Below are positions 58,913 to 64,000 of a stretch of DNA of 64,000 bases, one piece after another. A program made the position numbers and the translations under genes. Numbering within the stretch: the stretch's first letter is position 1; each line of letters opens with the position of its first letter. The notes beneath the pieces were generated by a model that saw only the letters and a program-made list of their open reading frames with translations, did not search any database and was not told the DNA's origin. Location of the stretch: NCBI GenBank assembly GCA_012103315.1, contig WLWZ01000001.1, forward strand, positions 248,001 to 312,000, read 5' to 3'. This DNA comes from Alphaproteobacteria bacterium (GTDB lineage: Bacteria; Pseudomonadota; Alphaproteobacteria; MPNO01; UBA2964).

Positions 58913-59991
58913 ATTTTGACGACAAGCTGGATGTTCTCGTTGCACGGCGCGACGAGCTCACACAACTGATGTCAGGGGATCAAAGCGTCGATGCGGACGA
59001 ATTCGTTCGCTTATCCAAAGAATATGCCGAGCTAACGCCGGTGGTGGAATGTATCGATGAACTCCGTGCGCTGCAGAATGAAATTGCCGATCTCGGTGGG
59101 ATGGTGGCAGACACTGAATCAGATGCAGATATGCGGAGCCTTGCTGAGGAAGAAATGCGCGAAGCCCGCGGGCGTTTGCCGGAAGTGGACCAACGTTTAC
59201 AGTTGCTTCTGCTGCCAAAAGACGCCGCAGACGAAAAGAACGCGATCCTTGAAGTGCGTGCGGGTACAGGGGGTGATGAAGCGGCTCTTTTTGCTGCTGA
59301 TTTGTTCCGGATGTATCAACGCTATTCGGAGAAACGTGGATGGCGGTTCGAAACGATGCAGCTCTCTGACACCGGGATTGGTGGTCTGAAAGAGGCTGTG
59401 GCGGAGATCACCGGCAAAGGGGTTTTTGCCCGTCTTAAATTTGAATCCGGGGTTCATCGCGTACAACGCATTCCGGAAACAGAATCTGGTGGACGGATAC
59501 ATACTTCTGCGGCGACGGTTGCCGTGTTGCCGGAAGCGGAAGAGGTTGATGTCGTTATTGAAGACAAAGACCTTCGGATCGATACCTATCGTTCGCAGGG
59601 CGCTGGTGGACAGCATGTAAATACGACGGATAGTGCGGTTCGTGTTACCCATCTGCCAACGGGTGTCGTGGTAACGCAGCAGGACGAAAGTTCTCAACAT
59701 AAGAACCGTGCGAAGGCGATGAAGGTTTTGCGGTCCCGAATTTATGAGGCGCAGCGGGCGGCGGCGGCGGCGGACCGAGCAGAAACGCGTAAGGGCCAAG
59801 TGGGATCGGGTGACCGATCAGAACGCATTCGAACCTATAATTTCCCGCAGGGCCGCGTGACCGATCATCGTATCGGTCTGACAATGCACAAGTTGGATCG
59901 GGTGATGGAAGGCGAAGCCCTTGACGAGGTTGTCGACGCGCTGACGGCAGAGGATCAGGCATCGCAACTTGCAGAATTTTCTGACCAGTGA
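58909..59991 (+). CDS. prfA: peptide chain release factor 1
   Basis: 360 residues. It releases finished proteins at UAA and UAG codons. The codon-reading motif PET (RF1 type P-x-T) and the catalytic GGQ motif at 233-235 in [10 protein letters not shown] are intact. The start is GTG 58909, overlapping the hemA stop by four bases. Its stop overlaps the prmC start by four bases (GTGA). Gln235 is the residue that PrmC methylates. Confidence 0.96.
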   Translation: MNFDDKLDVLVARRDELTQLMSGDQSVDADEFVRLSKEYAELTPVVECIDELRALQNEIADLGGMVADTESDADMRSLAEEEMREARGRLPEVDQRLQLLLLPKDAADEKNAILEVRAGTGGDEAALFAADLFRMYQRYSEKRGWRFETMQLSDTGIGGLKEAVAEITGKGVFARLKFESGVHRVQRIPETESGGRIHTSAATVAVLPEAEEVDVVIEDKDLRIDTYRSQGAGGQHVNTTDSAVRVTHLPTGVVVTQQDESSQHKNRAKAMKVLRSRIYEAQRAAAAADRAETRKGQVGSGDRSERIRTYNFPQGRVTDHRIGLTMHKLDRVMEGEALDEVVDALTAEDQASQLAEFSDQ

Positions 59992-60839
59992 CTGAGACAA
60001 CGATCGCCGTGGCGTTGGAGTCGGCAGTCGTTAGGCTATCAGCAGCTGGTGTCGACAATCCGGTATTTGATGCTCGGTTACTGTTGTGTCACTGCGCTCA
60101 ATTGGACCTCGCGAACATCATTGTTGATCCGGATATGGCGCTAACCGATGAGTCTCTGCAAAAATTCAATTTGTTGATTGACCGAAGGGCAACACGAGAA
60201 CCGGTATCCCATTTGCTCGGTGAACGTGAGTTTTGGAGTATGCCCTTTATCGTGACATCGGATGTCCTGGATCCGCGCCCGGCGAGCGAAACACTAGTCG
60301 AAGCAGCGCTGGATCATATGAAAGGGCGCTCGGACGTTAAATCAGTCCTTGATCTAGGAACCGGGAGTGGATGCCTTCTCATTGCAATTCTGTCAGAGTT
60401 GCCGAGAGCACGGGGTGTTGGTGCTGATCTTTCCGAAGCCGCTTTGCAGATTGCTCGCCGTAATTCTGAAATGAACGCGATGAATGGTCGTGCGACCTTT
60501 GTGACATCATCGTGGGGACGGGATATTTCAGCGAGCTTCGATCTAATTTTGAGTAATCCTCCTTACATTTCAGAAGCCGAGCATGATGATTTGGAGCCCG
60601 AGGTTACGAGGTTTGAACCAGCATTAGCGTTGTTCGCAGGTGATGACGGCTTGTCCGCCTATCGTGAAATCGCACCAGATATTTCCCGATTGCTGAGTTC
60701 AGACGGCGTTGCTGCTATCGAATATGGCCTAGGCCAGATGACATCGGTGGTGGAAATTTTCGCGGCTGCCGGGTTACAGCATATCGAATCCCGAAACGAC
60801 CTTGATGGAATCCCAAGATGCGGTGTTTTCCGCCGTTAG
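59988..60839 (+). CDS. prmC: release factor glutamine methyltransferase
   Basis: 283 residues. It methylates the GGQ glutamine of release factors, increasing termination efficiency. The SAM loop [15 protein letters not shown] and the NPPY motif at Asn190 are present. The GTG start lies four bases before the prfA stop, so translation is coupled. The N-terminal helical domain that recognises release factors is complete. Confidence 0.95.
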   Translation: MTETTIAVALESAVVRLSAAGVDNPVFDARLLLCHCAQLDLANIIVDPDMALTDESLQKFNLLIDRRATREPVSHLLGEREFWSMPFIVTSDVLDPRPASETLVEAALDHMKGRSDVKSVLDLGTGSGCLLIAILSELPRARGVGADLSEAALQIARRNSEMNAMNGRATFVTSSWGRDISASFDLILSNPPYISEAEHDDLEPEVTRFEPALALFAGDDGLSAYREIAPDISRLLSSDGVAAIEYGLGQMTSVVEIFAAAGLQHIESRNDLDGIPRCGVFRR

Positions 60840-61079
60840 AGAGTCTCGAATAACTTAAAAAAAAGGGTTGGAAAGGTGGGTCATCCCCACTAGTGTGCAA
60901 CTCGGACGAATGAGGAAGGCCATAGGCACCTCGTCCAAATGTTCCTGAAAAGGCTGCGAGAGCAGAGCCACGGCGACCGTGGAAGTGCGGTTGCAAAGAT
61001 GGAGCGCGATTGTCAGGAAGGCATCGTGTAGCTCGTAAGCCATTCGGGGGTTAGTGAAACAATAACCGGATTAGAATTG
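60840..61079 (+). other. intergenic leader between prmC and the DUF4167 gene
   Basis: 240 bases with no convincing gene. Two hairpins are visible: a perfect six-base-pair stem CCACGG-CGA-CCGTGG at 60968-60982, and a five-base-pair stem GTGGG-TCATC-CCCAC at 60876-60890. The region is GC-rich in its centre, and short minus-strand frames there do not resemble known proteins. A structured 5' leader or small RNA is possible. Confidence 0.35.
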
Positions 61080-61634
61080 ATGAGATCAGGTCCTAATAAC
61101 CGGCGTCCGCGAGGCCGGGGTAACTCGGGACGCGGCAATAACCGGCCGCAACGCAATAATAATGTGGATAGTAATGGGCCCGACGTAAAAGTTCGTGGCT
61201 CCGCTCAGCAGGTTGTAGACAAATACCAGGCACTTGCTCGTGAAGCCACGACAGCCGGCGACCCAGTTCGGGCAGAAAACTATTATCAGCACGCTGAGCA
61301 TTACTATCGCGTCTTGAGCGCAAATGCTGCCAATCAGGAAAAACAGCAGCGCGACAATCGAAATGATCGAAATAACGGTGCGGCGCAACAAAACGCTGCA
61401 AATGGCGCGGAAGCGAACGGCAGCAACGGTAATAATGGCAATAACGGCAAAGGTAACAATGGCAACGATGCCGCTGTTGTAGAAACCGCTGTCGTTGTGC
61501 CAAACGGTGATGCAGAAACCAAGACAGCAGATTCTGCCAGGGAACCAGCTGCCGCTGACGAAGCGATTGTTGAACGCATTGAGGTTGTTCAGGAACCTGT
61601 TGCAGAAGAGCCAGAAGAAGCCACTCCGTCCTGA
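61080..61634 (+). CDS. DUF4167 family protein, basic and asparagine-rich
   Basis: 184 residues. The N-terminus (MRSGPNNRRPRGRGNSGRG) is very basic and Arg/Gly/Asn-rich, suggesting nucleic acid binding. The conserved core GSAQQVVDKYQALAREATTAGDPVRAENYYQHAEHYYRVL (about 40-80) is the DUF4167 signature. A Gly/Asn-rich tract follows at about 117-140, and the C-terminus is acidic. It is a nearly universal gene after prmC in alphaproteobacteria. ATG 61080 was chosen over TTG 61077. Function unknown. Confidence 0.9.
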   Translation: MRSGPNNRRPRGRGNSGRGNNRPQRNNNVDSNGPDVKVRGSAQQVVDKYQALAREATTAGDPVRAENYYQHAEHYYRVLSANAANQEKQQRDNRNDRNNGAAQQNAANGAEANGSNGNNGNNGKGNNGNDAAVVETAVVVPNGDAETKTADSAREPAAADEAIVERIEVVQEPVAEEPEEATPS

Positions 61635-61869
61635 TAGGGCGACGCGTTTTCGTCAACCTTTCCTTTAGTAGATTTTGCCAAAATCTTGCATTCAGCCGGG
61701 GTGTGCCTTCGTGCGCCCACCCTTTTTGTCGGCATTGTGGTGGCGCCTCTTGTGAGTTTTAGACTCTATAACCATATCTCTGTGGGACGCCGGTTTCGGG
61801 TCCCGTACGAAGCGCTCGCCGAATTTCGGGAGCACGATTACGCAATGTCTCTCAAGGGAGTTGCTCGAT
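61635..61869 (+). other. intergenic region upstream of clpB
   Basis: 235 bases without a convincing gene. A weak promoter-like pair, CTTG at 61749 and CCATAT at 61772, is spaced about 19 bases, one or two more than the usual alphaproteobacterial heat-shock sigma factor spacing. A heat-shock promoter is expected ahead of clpB, but this match is too weak to rely on. Confidence 0.3.
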
Positions 61870-64000
61870 ATGGAGTTTGAAAAATACTCTGACCGGTCGC
61901 GCGGTTTTGTTCAGTCAGCAGTTACGCTTGCAAATAATAGTGATCATCAGCGACTTGAGCCTGTCCATCTTCTTAAGGTTCTGTTGGATGATAAAGACGG
62001 CTTGGCGGCCAATCTCATCAAGGCAGCAGGCGGTGATCCTGCAAAGGCTATTGGCGCAGTAGATGTCGCCTTAAATAAAATTCCTCAAGTGGCAGGCAGT
62101 GGTGCAGGTGACGTCCGTTTATCTTCAGAAATTGGGCGATTGTTTGAACGTGCAGAACAAATCTCCGACAAAGCAGGCGATAGCTATGTGACCGTTGAAC
62201 GGCTGTTGTTGGCGCTGGCGATGTCATCTGGCACAGTCGTAGGTGACGTGCTGGCTGATGCAGCCGTTACCCCACAAACTCTCAATGCTGCGATTGAAGA
62301 CGTTCGCAAGGGCCGCAAGGCAAACAGCGCGGGTGCCGAAGATAACTTCGATGCGTTGGAAAAATACGCCGTGGATGTCACGGAGCAGGCACGGGACGGG
62401 AAACTCGACCCCGTTATTGGCCGCGAAGAGGAAGTGCGACGCACAGTGCAGGTTTTAGCGCGGCGTACCAAAAACAATCCAGTTCTGATCGGCGAACCAG
62501 GCGTCGGTAAAACAGCAATCGTCGAGGGGCTCGCGCAGCGGATTGTCAAAGGTGATGTGCCTGAAGGTCTTCGGCGCAAACGACTCATGATGCTCGATCT
62601 CGGCGCTCTAATTGCTGGATCGAAATACAGAGGTGAGTTTGAAGAGCGCCTAAAGGCGGTGTTGCAGGAAATCGACGCCTGCAATGGCGAGATCATATTG
62701 TTTATCGATGAGTTGCATACCCTTATTGGTGCTGGTGGCGCTGATGGCGCAATGGATGCATCGAATATGTTGAAGCCTGCACTCGCCCGCGGCGAGCTGC
62801 ATTGTATCGGTGCAACAACGCTGGATGAGTATCGTAAGCATATCGAGAAAGATGCTGCGCTCGCCAGACGCTTCCAGACCGTATTTGTTGCTGAGCCATC
62901 GGTTGAGGATACGATTTCGATCTTGCGTGGCCTTAAGGAAAAGTATGAATTGCATCATGGTGTCCGTATTACTGACGGCGCTATTGTTTCGGCGGCAGCA
63001 CTAGCCAACCGCTATATCACGGATCGATTTTTACCAGATAAGGCGATTGATCTCGTTGATGAGGCTGCGTCGCGTTTGCGGATGGAAGTCGACTCTAAAC
63101 CAGAAGAGATCGATGAACTTGATCGTCGAATCATTCAGCTCAAGATTGAACGCGAAGCCTTAAACAAGGAAGACGATGCGGCGTCGCGGGACAGGCTTGA
63201 AAAGCTGGAATTGGACTTAGTTGAACTTGAGGGCCGGCAGGTGAAACTGACTGGTATTTGGCAGTCAGAGAAAGAAAAGATTGCCGGTTCACAGAAGGTC
63301 AATGAGGCACTTGATCAGGCTAGAAGCGAGCTTGAACGCGCTCAGCGTGATGGCGACCTGGCGCGCGCTGGCGAGCTGATGTACGGCGTCATCCCGGAGC
63401 TCCAACAGCAGATGTCTGAGCCCCAAGACAATGATGAATCTCAGATGTTACGGGAAGAGGTTAAGGATTCTGATATTGCTTCGATTGTCTCGCGTTGGAC
63501 GGGAATTCCTGTCGATAAAATGCTGGAGGGTGAACGCGAGAAACTTCTCAGAATGGAAGATGTCCTGGGAAGTCGCGTGGTTGGTCAGGAGGAAGCTATC
63601 TCCGCGATCAGCAATGCCACGCGACGCGCACGTGCTGGGTTGCAGGACCCTAACCGTCCGATTGGATCGTTTTTGTTTTTGGGCCCGACCGGTGTTGGGA
63701 AAACTGAACTGACGAAGGCTCTGGCGGCATTTTTGTTTGATGATGATAGCGCGATGGTTCGTATCGATATGTCGGAGTTTATGGAGAAACACTCCGTAGC
63801 TCGGCTTATCGGGGCGCCGCCCGGCTATGTTGGTTACGATGAAGGTGGTGCTTTGACCGAAGCGGTTCGCCGCCGACCCTATCAGGTGATCTTGTTTGAT
63901 GAGGTAGAAAAGGCGCATCCAGATGTGTTCAACGTGCTTTTGCAGGTCCTGGATGAGGGTCGCCTGACAGACGGGCAGGGGCGTACGGTCGACTTCCGCA
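61870..64000 (+). CDS. clpB: ATP-dependent disaggregase ClpB (C-terminus beyond window)
   Basis: The first 710 codons are visible and the frame runs off the window end. ClpB is a hexameric AAA+ machine that rescues proteins from aggregates with DnaK. The N-terminal domain ([15 protein letters not shown]) and Walker A of the first AAA domain, GEPGVGKT at about residue 208, are followed by the coiled-coil middle domain (about 400-530). The second Walker A, GPTGVGKT, lies near residue 605 and the last visible residues are [11 protein letters not shown]. The start is ATG 61870; GGGAG occurs about 12 bases upstream. Confidence 0.95.
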   Translation, partial: MEFEKYSDRSRGFVQSAVTLANNSDHQRLEPVHLLKVLLDDKDGLAANLIKAAGGDPAKAIGAVDVALNKIPQVAGSGAGDVRLSSEIGRLFERAEQISDKAGDSYVTVERLLLALAMSSGTVVGDVLADAAVTPQTLNAAIEDVRKGRKANSAGAEDNFDALEKYAVDVTEQARDGKLDPVIGREEEVRRTVQVLARRTKNNPVLIGEPGVGKTAIVEGLAQRIVKGDVPEGLRRKRLMMLDLGALIAGSKYRGEFEERLKAVLQEIDACNGEIILFIDELHTLIGAGGADGAMDASNMLKPALARGELHCIGATTLDEYRKHIEKDAALARRFQTVFVAEPSVEDTISILRGLKEKYELHHGVRITDGAIVSAAALANRYITDRFLPDKAIDLVDEAASRLRMEVDSKPEEIDELDRRIIQLKIEREALNKEDDAASRDRLEKLELDLVELEGRQVKLTGIWQSEKEKIAGSQKVNEALDQARSELERAQRDGDLARAGELMYGVIPELQQQMSEPQDNDESQMLREEVKDSDIASIVSRWTGIPVDKMLEGEREKLLRMEDVLGSRVVGQEEAISAISNATRRARAGLQDPNRPIGSFLFLGPTGVGKTELTKALAAFLFDDDSAMVRIDMSEFMEKHSVARLIGAPPGYVGYDEGGALTEAVRRRPYQVILFDEVEKAHPDVFNVLLQVLDEGRLTDGQGRTVDFR

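Noticed and set aside
60855..61043. 62-residue minus-strand frame after prmC
   Set aside because: It has no recognisable motif and lacks a clear ribosome site; the region is better explained as a non-coding leader.

Overview
This 64 kb window is a dense, mostly housekeeping stretch of chromosome from an alphaproteobacterium. The gene set and order suggest the Rhodospirillales or a relative. The evidence is a class I lysyl-tRNA synthetase, a SAM-II riboswitch ahead of metZ, a CIRCE-controlled groESL, the argD-argF-hslO cluster, the aroK-aroB-CorC / xerD-accA block, DUF1178/ubiG/lysC/ptsP, and prfA-prmC-DUF4167-clpB. I saw no rRNA, tRNA, insertion sequence, prophage or CRISPR array. Species cannot be fixed from the sequence alone.

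Layout. 1-4.8 kb (+): the tail of an MscS-type channel, an ABC-2 permease, argD, argF, hslO and a small lipoprotein. 4.8-8.7 kb (-): a TrkH potassium transporter, folE, apaG and metZ. metZ has a complete control region (promoter, SAM-II riboswitch, intrinsic terminator). 9.0-10.5 kb: a sodium:solute symporter gene broken by one in-frame TGA. 10.5-13.8 kb: ctaA (-), then groES-groEL (+) with promoter, CIRCE and terminator. 13.8-19.5 kb: TerB-like protein and a DinG/XPD-type helicase (-), class I lysS (+), and a CheZ-like phosphatase (+). 19.5-22.3 kb (-): a compact run sufE - S24-type repressor - two paralogous methyltransferases. 22.5-30.6 kb (+): pyrD, a degenerate EAL protein, a HAD hydrolase, a 1098-residue membrane-anchored helical repeat protein, and an MFS transporter. 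30.8-35.4 kb: rpmB (+), then J-domain protein, DUF2889, CorC-like, aroB and aroK (-). 35.6-39.6 kb (+): a 46-residue membrane protein, a secreted 626-residue protein, xerD and accA. 39.6-42.4 kb: secA (-). 42.7-45.6 kb (+): argJ, mutT, an MFS transporter. 45.6-51.3 kb: mixed strands, with an NDUFAF5-like methyltransferase, a four-rhodanese protein, comF, grxC, a methyltransferase, DUF1178 and ubiG. 51.4-64 kb (+): lysC, ptsP, rodZ-like, hisS, hemA (glutamyl-tRNA reductase), prfA, prmC, DUF4167 and the first 2.1 kb of clpB.

How the genes work together: arginine synthesis (argD, argF, argJ), methionine and aspartate-family amino acids (metZ, lysC), shikimate pathway (aroK, aroB), pyrimidine, folate, fatty acid and ubiquinone/haem/haem A steps (pyrD, folE, accA, ubiG, hemA, ctaA), protein folding and quality control (groESL, hslO, clpB, J-domain protein), secretion (secA) and translation (lysS, hisS, prfA, prmC, rpmB). 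The most unusual item is the repeat protein at 26.1-29.4 kb: about 32 units of exactly 25 or 29 residues arranged in blocks, anchored by an N-terminal membrane hairpin and closed by a non-repeat C-terminal domain. Other points of interest are the in-frame TGA in the symporter, the short membrane protein that overlaps its neighbour, an NDUFAF5-like protein with an altered SAM loop, and the use of glutamyl-tRNA reductase in an alphaproteobacterium.
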